64,000 nt of DNA from Tectiglobus sp965215755 (GCA_965215755.1 OZ244119.1:5456001-5520000); one strand, 5' to 3'. Shown: positions 50,022 through 59,320, counted from the first letter of the stretch. Numbers and translations are program-made. Notes: generated by a model not told the origin, from the letters alone.

Positions 50022-52802
50022 ATGACCAGGATCACGTTCGAACTGGACGGAAAGCAGGTCGAGGCCGAAGAAGGCGAGACCATCTGGCAGGTCGCCCAGC
50101 GTTACGGTACAAAGATCCCGCACCTTTGCTGGCAGCCCGAAGAGGGCTATCGGGCCGACGGCAACTGCCGCGCCTGCATGGTCGAAGTGGAAGGCGAGCG
50201 GACGCTGGCTGCATCCTGCGTCCGAGAACCAACCGATGGGATGAAGGTCAAGACATCGACCGAGCGGGCGAAGAAGTCGCGTGAGATGGTGTTCGAGCTG
50301 CTGCTATCCGATCAACCGGCTCGAGAGCAGGCACCCGATCCCCAGTCAAAATTCTGGAACTGTGTCGACGACATGGGAATAGCTGCCAGCAGCCGACTTC
50401 CCGGCCGCACCGCGGTTGAAACGGATCGCAGTCACTCCGCCATTGCTGTCAACCTGGATGCCTGCATCCACTGCAATCTGTGTGTTCGCGCGTGCCGCGA
50501 AGTGCAGGTGAATGACGTTATCGGCATGGCCTACCGGGGACATGGCTCCAAGATTGTTTTTGACTTCGACCAGGGCATGGGCGAGAGCACCTGCGTCGCC
50601 TGCGGTGAATGCGTGCAGGCCTGCCCGACCGGTGCCCTGATGGAATCCAGTCTGGTGAGCGAACAGAATGTGCGCACCGGATTCGAGGAGAAGAGTGTCG
50701 ACTCACTCTGTCCTTACTGTGGAGTGGGTTGCCAAACGACAGTTCATGTAAAAGACAACAAGATTCTGTACATTGATGGCAAGGATGGTCCAGCGAATAC
50801 TAACCGGCTGTGTGTCAAAGGACGGTTTGGGTTCGACTATATTCACCATGCCGACCGCCTGACTGTTCCTCTCATCCGGCGTGACGATGCACCCGCAAAA
50901 GCTGGTGGCGTAAAAATTACACGCGATGAAATCTCTCAGTATTTCCGTGAAGCGACCTGGGAAGAAGCACTTGAGAAAGCTGCTTCCGGCTTGAAGGATG
51001 TCCACGCTCGAGAAGGCGGCAAGGGCATCGCCGGCTTCGGGTCAGCGAAGTGCTCTAATGAGGAAGCGTATCTGTTTCAGAAGCTCATCCGGCAGGGGTT
51101 TGATACCAACAACGTCGATCACTGCACGCGGCTTTGCCATGCATCGTCGGTGGCGGCCCTGATGGAAGGCTTGAACTCCGGCGCGGTGACAGCTCCCTTC
51201 ACGGCAGCCAAAGACGCCGACTGTATTATTGTCATTGGTGCGCGGCCTGCCGAGAACCACCCGGTGGCGGCAACATTCCTGAAGAATGCGGCCAAGCGCG
51301 GCGCGCATCTCATCGTTATGGACCCGCGCGGCCAGACCCAGGGCATCGCAAAACATGCCAACCAAGTCCTGCAGTTTAAGCCAGGCACCGATGTCGCGCT
51401 GCTCAATGGCATGCTGCACACAATCGTCGCCGAAGGCTTGTACGACGAGCAATATGTGCAGGCCAATACCGAAGGCTTTGCTGATCTCCAGGCCAATATC
51501 CAAAACTTCCCACCGGAGAAAATGGAAGAGGTCTGCGGAATTCCTGCTGAGACGATCAAGTCCGTGGCACGGACCTATGCCCGCTCCGAAGCCTCACTCA
51601 TCTTCTGGGGTATGGGTATCTCACAGCATGTGCATGGCACGGACAATGCGCGCTGCCTCATCGCTCTGGCGCTGACGACTGGTCAGTTGGGCCGTCCAGG
51701 ATCCGGGCTGCATCCATTGCGCGGTCAGAATAACGTGCAGGGAGCGTCCGATGCCGGACTGATTCCGATGGTCTACCCGGATTACAAGTCGGTTGAGAGC
51801 GTTGAGATCCGATCGAGTTATGAGGAGTTCTGGGGCAAAACGCTTAACCCGGAGAAGGGCCTGACAGTTGTCGAGATCATGGACGCCATTCTGGCCGACG
51901 AGATCAAGGCCATGTACATCCTTGGTGAAAACCCGGCGATGTCTGATCCAGATCAGAATCATGCTCGGGCTGCCCTGGCAAAACTCGAGCACCTTGTTGT
52001 CCAAGATATCTTCCTGACTGAAACCGCCTGGCATGCGGATGTCATCCTGCCGGCAACAGCACATGCTGAAAAGTGGGGCACCTATACGAATACCAACCGT
52101 CAGGTCCAGATGGCTCGGCCGGTTGTTGATCCGCCTGGCGAAGCCCGCCCGGATTGGTGGCTCGTCACTGAAATCGCACAACGTATCGGGCTGGGCTGGA
52201 CCTACCAGCATCCGAGCGAAGTTTTCGCAGAGATGACTGAAGTGATGCCTTCGCTTAAGAACATTACGTGGGAGCGTCTTGATCGTGAGAATGCCGTTAC
52301 TTATCCGTGCGACGCACCAGACCAGCCAGGCAACGAAATCATCTTCGGAGATAGATTCCCGACTGAGAGCGGACGCGCCAAAATTGTTCCGGCCGATGTC
52401 ACGCCACCTGATGAACTTCCAGATGATGAGTACCCGATGGTGCTCACCACTGGACGCCTGTTGGAGCACTGGCATACAGGCTCAATGACGCGTCGAGCAG
52501 CCAATCTTGATCTGCTTGAGCCGGAAGCCATAGCCGGCCTTAACCGTCACGACATGGCGCGCATGGGGCTGGATGCTGGTGACTGGGTGAAGGTCGAAAC
52601 GCGACGAGGGGAAGTTGTTCTCAAAGCCCGGCAAGACCGCGATGTGCCTGAGGGGATGGTCTTCATCCCATTCTGCTTTGCCGAAGCCGCGGCCAACCTG
52701 CTGACAAACCCGCAACTTGATCCGATGGGTAAAATCCCGGAGTTCAAGTTCTGTGCGGCAAAAGTTGAGCCAGTCCGTGAAGTTGCCGAGGCTGCTGAGT
52801 AG
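50022..52802 (+). CDS. fdsA: NAD-dependent formate dehydrogenase alpha (catalytic) subunit
   Basis: Molybdenum- or tungsten-bis-MGD enzyme of 926 residues oxidising formate to CO2. A [2Fe-2S] ferredoxin domain comes first (C36, C49, C52, C66), then two [4Fe-4S] clusters (C148, C151, C154, C158 and C191, C194, C197, C201), then CPYCGVGC for the next cluster (C230, C233, C237). The catalytic motif VDHCTRLCHASS supplies C372 as metal ligand, so this is a cysteine and not a selenocysteine enzyme, and H373. The C-terminal MGD-binding domain starts near RLLEHWHTGSMTRR. No fdhD/fdsC or fdsD gene follows within the operon; a hairpin 12 bp past the stop ends it. Confidence 0.94.
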   Translation: MTRITFELDGKQVEAEEGETIWQVAQRYGTKIPHLCWQPEEGYRADGNCRACMVEVEGERTLAASCVREPTDGMKVKTSTERAKKSREMVFELLLSDQPAREQAPDPQSKFWNCVDDMGIAASSRLPGRTAVETDRSHSAIAVNLDACIHCNLCVRACREVQVNDVIGMAYRGHGSKIVFDFDQGMGESTCVACGECVQACPTGALMESSLVSEQNVRTGFEEKSVDSLCPYCGVGCQTTVHVKDNKILYIDGKDGPANTNRLCVKGRFGFDYIHHADRLTVPLIRRDDAPAKAGGVKITRDEISQYFREATWEEALEKAASGLKDVHAREGGKGIAGFGSAKCSNEEAYLFQKLIRQGFDTNNVDHCTRLCHASSVAALMEGLNSGAVTAPFTAAKDADCIIVIGARPAENHPVAATFLKNAAKRGAHLIVMDPRGQTQGIAKHANQVLQFKPGTDVALLNGMLHTIVAEGLYDEQYVQANTEGFADLQANIQNFPPEKMEEVCGIPAETIKSVARTYARSEASLIFWGMGISQHVHGTDNARCLIALALTTGQLGRPGSGLHPLRGQNNVQGASDAGLIPMVYPDYKSVESVEIRSSYEEFWGKTLNPEKGLTVVEIMDAILADEIKAMYILGENPAMSDPDQNHARAALAKLEHLVVQDIFLTETAWHADVILPATAHAEKWGTYTNTNRQVQMARPVVDPPGEARPDWWLVTEIAQRIGLGWTYQHPSEVFAEMTEVMPSLKNITWERLDRENAVTYPCDAPDQPGNEIIFGDRFPTESGRAKIVPADVTPPDELPDDEYPMVLTTGRLLEHWHTGSMTRRAANLDLLEPEAIAGLNRHDMARMGLDAGDWVKVETRRGEVVLKARQDRDVPEGMVFIPFCFAEAAANLLTNPQLDPMGKIPEFKFCAAKVEPVREVAEAAE

Positions 52803-52813
52803 CGGAGACCCCA

Positions 52814-52846
52814 GTCAAAGACGAAGCTTCAGTCGTCGTCTTTGAC
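52814..52846 (+). terminator. Hairpin terminator of formate dehydrogenase operon
   Basis: GTCAAAGACGA (52814-52824) and TCGTCTTTGAC (52836-52846) form a perfect 11-bp stem with an 11-base loop starting 12 bp after the fdsA stop codon. There is no T-tract. Confidence 0.6.
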
Positions 52847-53082
52847 GCGCAGTGATCCTCAACCGGCTGCGTCACGACTTCTGTTCCCGGACGCTGCCTA
52901 CAGCAAGCCGGGATCTTTCATGATCATGAGGACTTTGGAGTTCCCGATGCGTGGGAAGATCCAGGATAAGCGCTGAAGTCTTACCCGGGAACTCATCAGT
53001 GATGCCGCGGGTCACAAGGCAGTTCCAAGGTGACGCTGTATTGTAAGCAACTTGCAGTGCCGTCTTGTTTGAGGGCTGTGCC

Positions 53083-53670
53083 CTAAAGCGGAAGAGAACG
53101 CGGCAACTCAGCCTCGATTGACAAAGTCTTTTGCACAGCAGGGCGTTGCATCATCTGATCATGGTGGCGTTTGAGGTTTGGCAAACTGCCCGTTGGCAAC
53201 TCGAACTTGTTCGAAAATCGCCAATAGAGGCGGAACAAGTGGATGTCCGCGATGGAGTAATTGCTGACCACCCACTCGCGATCACCCAGACGGCTATCTG
53301 CCAACTCGTAAGCCGGCAGTGCAACATCCGGGCCTTGAGACCAAACCGTGTGAATGCCGGATGCAACAAAAGACATCCACGAAACGACCTGGGCCTGCCC
53401 TGCGATGTCATGATCAGGCGGCAGCAGCTGCGCATCCGGATAGGTGCGTGCAATGTAAAATAGTGTACCTGCGACTTCCGTCAACAACGCGCCGTCAATC
53501 ACCAGGGCAGGCACTTTGCCATGTGGATTGACGGAGAGATAATCGACTGATCGTGTTTCTTGATCTGCTATCGACAGCAGGCGGCTTTCAAAGTGTGCAT
53601 TGGCTTCATGCAAGGCGATGTGGGTTGCAAGGGAACTCGATCCCGGACTGAAATAGAAGATCATCGACAT
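53083..53670 (-). CDS. glutathione S-transferase
   Basis: GST of 195 residues, beta-class-like. MIFYFSPGSSSLATHIALHEA is the N-terminal glutathione-binding strand and helix, NPHGKVPALVIDG holds the cis-proline and LLTEVAGTLFYIART the glutathione-contact helix; the C-terminal domain has NYSIADIHLFRLYWRF. ATG 53670 with GAGGAG six bases upstream is preferred over the upstream methionine at 53688 and the ATG at 53664. It lies downstream of the TauD-type dioxygenase gene by about 125 bp and may be the last gene of that unit. Confidence 0.85.
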   Translation of the reverse strand: MSMIFYFSPGSSSLATHIALHEANAHFESRLLSIADQETRSVDYLSVNPHGKVPALVIDGALLTEVAGTLFYIARTYPDAQLLPPDHDIAGQAQVVSWMSFVASGIHTVWSQGPDVALPAYELADSRLGDREWVVSNYSIADIHLFRLYWRFSNKFELPTGSLPNLKRHHDQMMQRPAVQKTLSIEAELPRSLPL

Positions 53671-53794
53671 CTCGCTCCTCGCGTTCATGATACACCAGTT
53701 TTCCGGTTCAATCGTTGCTTAAGGCATCGGCCGGCTGACTTCATTTCAGCATCGAGAAAGCATTCAGATGCTCTGCACTGGCAAGCCGTTGGAA

Positions 53795-54760
53795 TCATGC
53801 CTCAGACGGAACGACGGCCTCGCCTTTGGTCTGTGTCCGCCACATGAAGCGTGCTTTGGATTCGTCGAAGGGCTTGCGCATGTGCATCATCATCCGATTG
53901 TCCCACACGACGACCTGACCCACTTTCCATTTGTGGTAGTAGCAGAACTGCTCTTGCGTGGCATGCGCCCAGATTTCGTTGAGCAGGGCCTCGCTCTCAT
54001 CGAGCGGCAGCCCCATGATGTAACCATTGGTCCGGCGCCCGAGGAATATTGCTTCATCGCCGGTACTTGGCACCTTGCGTAGAATAGGATGCGGATAACC
54101 AATGGCCTCGATCGGTGAAGCCGGCGCAGTCATACCGGGGCGTGGGATGCCGCTACTGCCATAGGTCGAGTCATGCTTGATCCTGTGCTTCAGTGCTTTT
54201 TCCCGAAGCGCCGGTGGCATTTCCCGCGCTGCCATGACCTGACTGCAAAAGCCAGTGTCGCCACCATCCTCTGGAATAACGCGCGCGTGCAACAAGCTGA
54301 AGGTCGGTGGCACTTCAATATATGACATATCCGTATGCCATTCCCACTCACCAAAGAATTTCTTGTCGACTGCCTTCTCGTCCAGGGTCTTGGGATTGAG
54401 ATTGCCGATATATGTCATGAACGGATCGCGACCCTGGGCATATAACCGAGTGACCTGTTCTTCGACCGTGAGATGCTCCTCACCTTCCGGCGTCTTCTTA
54501 CCAAGGCCATTGATGATGCCTGGTGCATATTCGTTTTCGCCAAACACCGACGTCAGAGCATGCAGCTCATCTGCCTCCAGAAGCCGATCGAAATGGAAAC
54601 AGATCAGCCCATGGCGGTCCTTGTAAGTCTGCCAAATCATGGATCTATCGGCTTCGGAGATGTTACTTGGATCCAGTCCTGTAATCTCTGCACCGAAGCG
54701 CGCGCCCTCTAGTGGGCTAACCTTGATAACCGACGAGGTGGTGTTTGCTTGGTCCTGCAT
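53795..54760 (-). CDS. TauD/TfdA-family 2-oxoglutarate dioxygenase
   Basis: Fe(II)/2-oxoglutarate-dependent oxygenase of 321 residues. The metal site is H142-X-D144 in WEWHTDMSYIEVPP with the distal histidine in VVWDNRMMMHMRKPF; the arginine in ARFMWRTQTKG binds 2-oxoglutarate. FGENEYAPGIINGLG marks the N-terminal strand region. Relatives hydroxylate taurine, alkyl sulfates or aryloxyacetates. A sulfatase gene lies directly upstream on the same strand (71 bp), which suits release of sulfate or processing of a sulfated compound, but the substrate is inferred. GGAGG precedes the ATG. Confidence 0.88.
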   Translation of the reverse strand: MQDQANTTSSVIKVSPLEGARFGAEITGLDPSNISEADRSMIWQTYKDRHGLICFHFDRLLEADELHALTSVFGENEYAPGIINGLGKKTPEGEEHLTVEEQVTRLYAQGRDPFMTYIGNLNPKTLDEKAVDKKFFGEWEWHTDMSYIEVPPTFSLLHARVIPEDGGDTGFCSQVMAAREMPPALREKALKHRIKHDSTYGSSGIPRPGMTAPASPIEAIGYPHPILRKVPSTGDEAIFLGRRTNGYIMGLPLDESEALLNEIWAHATQEQFCYYHKWKVGQVVVWDNRMMMHMRKPFDESKARFMWRTQTKGEAVVPSEA

Positions 54761-54831
54761 TGAACGTCCTCCTGCGTTTCAGCTAACGATAGTGGGTCTG
54801 GCAGACGAGAACAAACGGGTCCTGCTGACGA

Positions 54832-56319
54832 TCACGTGGACGCTGGATTAATGGTAGCCGGCGCAGGCGTGTGATTGAATCTGATGCTGGCGCAAGCTTC
54901 GCGACCGCCGAAAGCTTCGATGCGGCGGCGCTGGTCGGCAAACGCCTCCGCATTGACGGCGTCGGGATCGCAGATTGCGCGCAACCGGCGCTCGCCTTCT
55001 GCTCGCGCGGCTATGGCTTCGCTGGTATCCACCTGACCAAGGTCACGGACTTCATTCGGATCGGTTGCCAGATTGAATAGCTGAGGCGGCAAACCGGCAT
55101 AGTAGACATACTTCCAGTCGTCCCAGCGCACCATATAAAAGCCCGTTGAGGAGCCGCCGTCGTGATACTCGCTGAAGACTGTGCGATCCGGATCATCAGC
55201 TGCATTGGCAAGTGCCGTGAGCGAACACCCAGGTAGGCCGTCGCTGAATGCGCGCGCGCCGAATAGATCGGCAGCGGTTGGCGCGATATCGATCAGGCTC
55301 GCCGGCGTCGCTGACGTCTTTCCCGCAGCAATGCCGGGACCGGAGACAATCATCGGGATGCCGACTGAGGCTTCGTACATGACTGACTTGGTCCAGAAGC
55401 CGTGGTCGCCCATCATGTCGCCATGGTCGGACACATAGACAATCAAGGTATCGTCGCGTTGGCCGGTTTGGTCCAGAGCAGCAAGAACCTGACCTAGGCA
55501 ATCGTCCATAAATGAAACCAGGGCATAATAAGCTGCCTTGGCTTCTCTGATGCGTTGCTCATCGAAGTATCGATCGTAATCCCAAAATGAGTGGAGATGT
55601 GCCAGTTCGGGATGGATGGGCTGTTGGCCGAGATCATGTGCGAACGGGAAGTCCATATCCTCGGGCTTATAGAGTTTGTGGAAGTCTTCAGGCGCGGTCA
55701 GGGGATAGTGTGGATTGATGAAGGAAACGAATCCTGCCCAGGGCTTGTCAGAGTGCTTGCGATTGGCAAGCCAGTCACAAGCTGCGGAGGTTATCGCGCG
55801 GTCGTAGTGGGTGTATTCGCTCTCACCGGGACCGACGTCGGCGGCGAGTTCGGCTGCAGCATCATATGGTGGCGGATCATCACGCAGCAATCCGACGGTC
55901 CAGCCCAAACCGCCGCCTGCGACATGCATCGGTATGATTTCTTCAGTGAACCCGTTGTCATCCTCGCCGGAGCGGAAGTGCAGCTTGCCAATGGAGACGA
56001 CGTCAGCACCGGTGTTGCGGATGGCGTGCATCCAACTGTTTGGTGTTCCCGCGTACGGAGCGGCACTGTCCCAATGTCCGGTACGATGAATGTATTCCCC
56101 GGTGGCGAGCGCCGCGCGAGTCGGCACACAAATTGGCGACGGTGTGTAGGCGTTTTCGAAAACGGTCCCGCTCGTGGCCAGTTGGTCGAGATGCGGTGTC
56201 CGGACAATGGGATGGCCCATGCAGCCCATCGCATCGCGGCGATGCTCATCCGAGATGATCACAAGGAGGTTCTTGGCTTGTCCCAACCGGCCCGTACTGT
56301 TTTCAGGTCTTGCGCTCAT
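54832..56319 (-). CDS. sulfatase (formylglycine-type)
   Basis: Alkaline phosphatase-superfamily sulfatase of 495 residues. The modification motif is CVPTRAALATG, with C64 expected to become formylglycine; metal ligands are near LLVIISDEHRRDAMG and VYVSDHGDMMGDHGFWTK. INPHYPLTAPEDF is also typical. No signal peptide is seen, so it appears cytoplasmic and may act on a choline-, aryl- or carbohydrate-sulfate taken up by the cell; phosphonate monoester hydrolases share the same motif and cannot be excluded. ATG 56319 overlaps the class II aldolase stop (ATGA), so the two are translationally coupled. No formylglycine-generating enzyme gene is in the window. Confidence 0.87.
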   Translation of the reverse strand: MSARPENSTGRLGQAKNLLVIISDEHRRDAMGCMGHPIVRTPHLDQLATSGTVFENAYTPSPICVPTRAALATGEYIHRTGHWDSAAPYAGTPNSWMHAIRNTGADVVSIGKLHFRSGEDDNGFTEEIIPMHVAGGGLGWTVGLLRDDPPPYDAAAELAADVGPGESEYTHYDRAITSAACDWLANRKHSDKPWAGFVSFINPHYPLTAPEDFHKLYKPEDMDFPFAHDLGQQPIHPELAHLHSFWDYDRYFDEQRIREAKAAYYALVSFMDDCLGQVLAALDQTGQRDDTLIVYVSDHGDMMGDHGFWTKSVMYEASVGIPMIVSGPGIAAGKTSATPASLIDIAPTAADLFGARAFSDGLPGCSLTALANAADDPDRTVFSEYHDGGSSTGFYMVRWDDWKYVYYAGLPPQLFNLATDPNEVRDLGQVDTSEAIAARAEGERRLRAICDPDAVNAEAFADQRRRIEAFGGREACASIRFNHTPAPATINPAST

Positions 56320-57035
56320 TGCAGGTATTGAGGTTCGTCTTCGTCTAAAACCTCGCGGATTGCCGACAGGTGCTTCTCGGCAGCACCGGGATACTCTTCC
56401 CACTGGCGCGCAGTTTTCTCAGCCACGGCATCCGAAGCAACATTCAATTCTTTGCCGGTGGCTAAGGCCGTCATGTACGTCTCGGCAGATTTCTCAAAAT
56501 AATAGATGTCATCAAAGCACTGCGCGACCGTGGGGCCGGCAACCAGAATTCCGTGTTGGCCCATCATCATAATTGACCGATTGCCAAGCACGCGGGCAAG
56601 GCGTTCTGCTTCATCGCCCAGTCCCATGCCGTCAAAGCCATCATCGTTGGCGACACGATTGAAAAACCGCATCGCGTTTTGGTCAATCGGCGGGAGACTT
56701 GGATCCTTTAGAACCGCCAGTGCCGTCGCGTACTTCGAATGCAGATGCATGATGCATCGAGCATGCGGTACCTTACGGTGCATGGCGCCGTGGATTGCCC
56801 AGGCGGTGGGATCAATGTCACCGCCAAGATCATCAGGCTCGACATTGGCATCCAGTTCGACAAGGTCGCTGGCGCGCATCTTTGACCAGTGACGGCCAAA
56901 AGGATTCATCAAGAACGTTGCCCCGTCGGGCGAAACCGCCAAACTGTAATGATTGGCTATTCCTTCATTCATGTTGAGGCGCGCGGTCCAGCGGAAGGCC
57001 GCGGCCAAGTCCCGTCGTTCTTCAAGGTAGTTCAT
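56316..57035 (-). CDS. class II aldolase/adducin family protein
   Basis: Zinc-dependent aldolase-fold protein of 239 residues. IANHYSLAVS opens the conserved region (usual EGNISVR-like loop), AIHGAMHRKVPHARCIMHLHSKYAT gives the HXH zinc ligands H97 and H99, and MMMGQHGILVAG the third histidine. Members cleave fuculose phosphate, ribulose phosphate or hydroxy-keto acids, or act as decarboxylases of aromatic ring-fission products. Start: ATG 57035, preceded by GGGAG nine bases before; the frame open to 57095 has no such signal. It couples to the sulfatase gene. Confidence 0.86.
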   Translation of the reverse strand: MNYLEERRDLAAAFRWTARLNMNEGIANHYSLAVSPDGATFLMNPFGRHWSKMRASDLVELDANVEPDDLGGDIDPTAWAIHGAMHRKVPHARCIMHLHSKYATALAVLKDPSLPPIDQNAMRFFNRVANDDGFDGMGLGDEAERLARVLGNRSIMMMGQHGILVAGPTVAQCFDDIYYFEKSAETYMTALATGKELNVASDAVAEKTARQWEEYPGAAEKHLSAIREVLDEDEPQYLQ

Positions 57036-57195
57036 GTCCGAACTCCCGGCATTGTAGTTGCGATTTGTTTGGACGCACTCTGGCTTGTCGGTCACCTAAA
57101 AGCAACGTTCTAGTGGGCGTTTCGCACTGATGACATGCTGCTGGAGGCCTATGGGCTCATTGCCCGTGGGATACCTGAAGTTGGCCTCTGGCATA

Positions 57196-57981
57196 TCAAC
57201 TGCACGCTCGAAGAAAATCGAGAACCATCTTGTTGAAAGCCTCCGGCGCTTCCCAATAGGGTGCGTGACCAACTTCGCGCAGCGTTGCTAACCGACAATT
57301 TCTGAGATGCTTTGCCACCCGGTTTTGCAAGGGTGGTGGTGCGAAGAGATCCGCTTCCCCCGTCAGCAAAAAGACTGGAATCGTGAGTTGCTCCAGTTGT
57401 TGCCACGTAACGCGAATGCCGACCTGTTGCTTGCTTGGTTCCTGTGTGAGCGCCTCGTGAGACAACGTAGCAAATCGGCTGACACCTTCAGGATGCATGA
57501 GGCGATAACTTGGTCCGAGTTCGAGAAATTCTGTCGATACTCTACCGCGGACGGCTGCGATCCCAAGGCGGTCAAAAAACTCTTTCCAATCCGGTTCGTC
57601 GATCTGGAAGATCGTACCGGCCAAAACCAGAGAATGGATGCGTTCTTGATAACCGACAGCGAATCCAAGAGCGGTTATTGCACCTGCAGCCGCTCCGAGA
57701 ACATGTGCCTTCTCAACATCGAGATAACTCAACAAACTGAGCAGATCCCCGACTGACGTGCTTTGCTCGCTTTGAGTTCCCGCTTCCGAATTCGCATACC
57801 CGCGGCGCGAATATCCAATGACACGGTAGCCGGCATTGGCAAAAGCATCGCATTGGTGACTCCAGATCTGGCCGCACTGCAAAGCCGGGTGGAGTAAAAC
57901 GATGGGCTCACCTGCGCCGCCGGTATCCCAATACCTAAGACGCACGTTTGGAAGAGCGGCAAAGCCTTCAATCAACGTCAA
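57196..57981 (-). CDS. alpha/beta-hydrolase fold protein lacking nucleophilic serine
   Basis: Protein of 261 residues with the alpha/beta-hydrolase fold: PIVLLHPALQCGQIW (oxyanion region, HP instead of HG), GYRVIGYSRRGYANS, then the elbow where the family has GXSXG but here reads GAAAG (residues 96-100), so A98 replaces serine. The other triad residues remain: D211 in TGEADLFAPP and H239 in EVGHAPYWEAP. A normal hydrolase mechanism is therefore impossible; lyase, isomerase or binding roles are conceivable. The start is TTG 57981 or TTG 57975, with AGGAG upstream. It lies 31 bp after an intradiol dioxygenase gene, where an enol-lactone hydrolase would be expected. Confidence 0.83.
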   Translation of the reverse strand: MTLIEGFAALPNVRLRYWDTGGAGEPIVLLHPALQCGQIWSHQCDAFANAGYRVIGYSRRGYANSEAGTQSEQSTSVGDLLSLLSYLDVEKAHVLGAAAGAITALGFAVGYQERIHSLVLAGTIFQIDEPDWKEFFDRLGIAAVRGRVSTEFLELGPSYRLMHPEGVSRFATLSHEALTQEPSKQQVGIRVTWQQLEQLTIPVFLLTGEADLFAPPPLQNRVAKHLRNCRLATLREVGHAPYWEAPEAFNKMVLDFLRACS

Positions 57982-58012
57982 CAGCTCCTGTCTGGCAAGG
58001 AGCAGACATACT

Positions 58013-58612
58013 TCACCCGTTCATCAAGACGATATCGAAGACGACGCGCTTCGCGCCGTCGTCCATGCCAGCGAGCGCGTCTTGAATCGGCATAACAATC
58101 GTTTCCTTCGATCGAGAAGATTGCAACCAGGTGTCGTTCTCATGATGCCGATCGCCAGCGAAATACATCTGGGTGACCAAGCGCTCCAACTTGCCGAAAA
58201 CTTCAAAGTGTATGTGTGATGGGCGGATGGTGTTTGGGCCCGTGGGGTAGGCACCCGGCTTAATCGTTTTGAGATTGTAACGACCTTCATCATCCGTGTT
58301 CACGACCGCGAAGCCGTCGAAACTGGGGTCCAGTGGGGCCGCATTGTCGTCGTTGGGATGGTTGTAGCGGCCGTGCGTGTTGGCCTGCCAGATTTCCAGC
58401 TTGGCACCTCTCACCGGTTCGCCGTCGCGGTTCAGCACGCGACCTCCAAGATAGATGACCTGCCCTTCCGCCTGACCAGGTCGGCCTTCGACGTGCGTAA
58501 GATCTCCACCTTTGGACGGTTGCCCCAAGGGATAGAAGGGTCCGAGAATTTGCGGTGACGTCGTCTTCAGACGCGTGCCAGCGCCATTACTTTGACTTTG
58601 CTGTGTGCTCAT
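58013..58612 (-). CDS. intradiol ring-cleavage dioxygenase
   Basis: Non-heme Fe(III) dioxygenase of 199 residues opening a catechol-type ring between the hydroxyls. Ligands expected from the protocatechuate 3,4-dioxygenase pattern are Y83 in GRYNHP, Y122 in GAYPTG, H133 and H135 in RPSHIHFEV, with R130 nearby. GGRVLNRDGEPVRGAKLEIWQAN is the core beta-sandwich motif. It is a single-chain type, and no alpha/beta pair of genes is present. With the adjacent hydrolase and the aldolase it suggests an aromatic pathway. The upstream GST gene ends 90 bp before. Confidence 0.88.
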   Translation of the reverse strand: MSTQQSQSNGAGTRLKTTSPQILGPFYPLGQPSKGGDLTHVEGRPGQAEGQVIYLGGRVLNRDGEPVRGAKLEIWQANTHGRYNHPNDDNAAPLDPSFDGFAVVNTDDEGRYNLKTIKPGAYPTGPNTIRPSHIHFEVFGKLERLVTQMYFAGDRHHENDTWLQSSRSKETIVMPIQDALAGMDDGAKRVVFDIVLMNG

Positions 58613-58702
58613 CTGATACCCACCTTACTGGCCTTGGCCTGCGCCCACGTCACGGTATCGGCCAGACCTTGATTGTGCAATCGGAAAGACATCTTCGACG
58701 TC

Positions 58703-59320
58703 TTATGAATCGTCTTCGACGGGCACAGCCAGCACCGAGGGTCGTTTGTCGAATTCAGCATGCCAGGCTGCAAGTTGCGGATGATCATCACGCCAATTGT
58801 CTTCGTTGAATCGGAAATCGAGATAACCTAATGCCGTACCAATCGCGATGTGGCCGATGTCGAACGGACGCCCAGTGAGATTTACAATGTCGGCTTCTAG
58901 ACGATCGACGGCTGCGCCCGATTTACGCTCGTTGGAAGCGACTATTGCTGCCGTGCGTTGAGTCTCCGGCTTGAGGCGTTCTGTCAAACGCATCATTGAG
59001 ACATCCAGCAAACCATCACCCAGAGCCTGGTTGCGCAGAGCCAACAGACGCTCGGTTGGATCACTCGGGAACAGCTTGTTGCCGTCATGCCTGGTGTCGA
59101 AGTACTCACAGATGACCCGGTTATCGAAGAGCGCCATACCATCATCCAAAACCAGGGTCGGCAGCTTGTTGAGGGGGTTGTCGGCAAACAATTCTTCGGC
59201 TGGCTTGAACATCGACACGACCGTACGGACGCATTCAAGCTCTCCAGCGATGCCAATTTCGTGCGCAACGATCATGACTTTGCGGACATAGGGTGATCGC
59301 GGCGACCAATGCAATTTCAT
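58703..59320 (-). CDS. glutathione S-transferase
   Basis: GST of 205 residues. MKLHWSPRSPYVRKVMIVAHEIGI with a serine near residue 9 in the active region, NPLNKLPTLVLDDG with the cis-proline, and ALFDNRVICEYFDTRH for glutathione contact. The C-terminal domain contains RPFDIGHIAIGTALGYLDFRF, the N-capping box. GGAG about nine bases before ATG 59320 supports the start. It is the first gene of the leftward aromatic-type cluster and is divergent from the MBL gene at 59399, 78 bp away. Confidence 0.86.
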   Translation of the reverse strand: MKLHWSPRSPYVRKVMIVAHEIGIAGELECVRTVVSMFKPAEELFADNPLNKLPTLVLDDGMALFDNRVICEYFDTRHDGNKLFPSDPTERLLALRNQALGDGLLDVSMMRLTERLKPETQRTAAIVASNERKSGAAVDRLEADIVNLTGRPFDIGHIAIGTALGYLDFRFNEDNWRDDHPQLAAWHAEFDKRPSVLAVPVEDDS

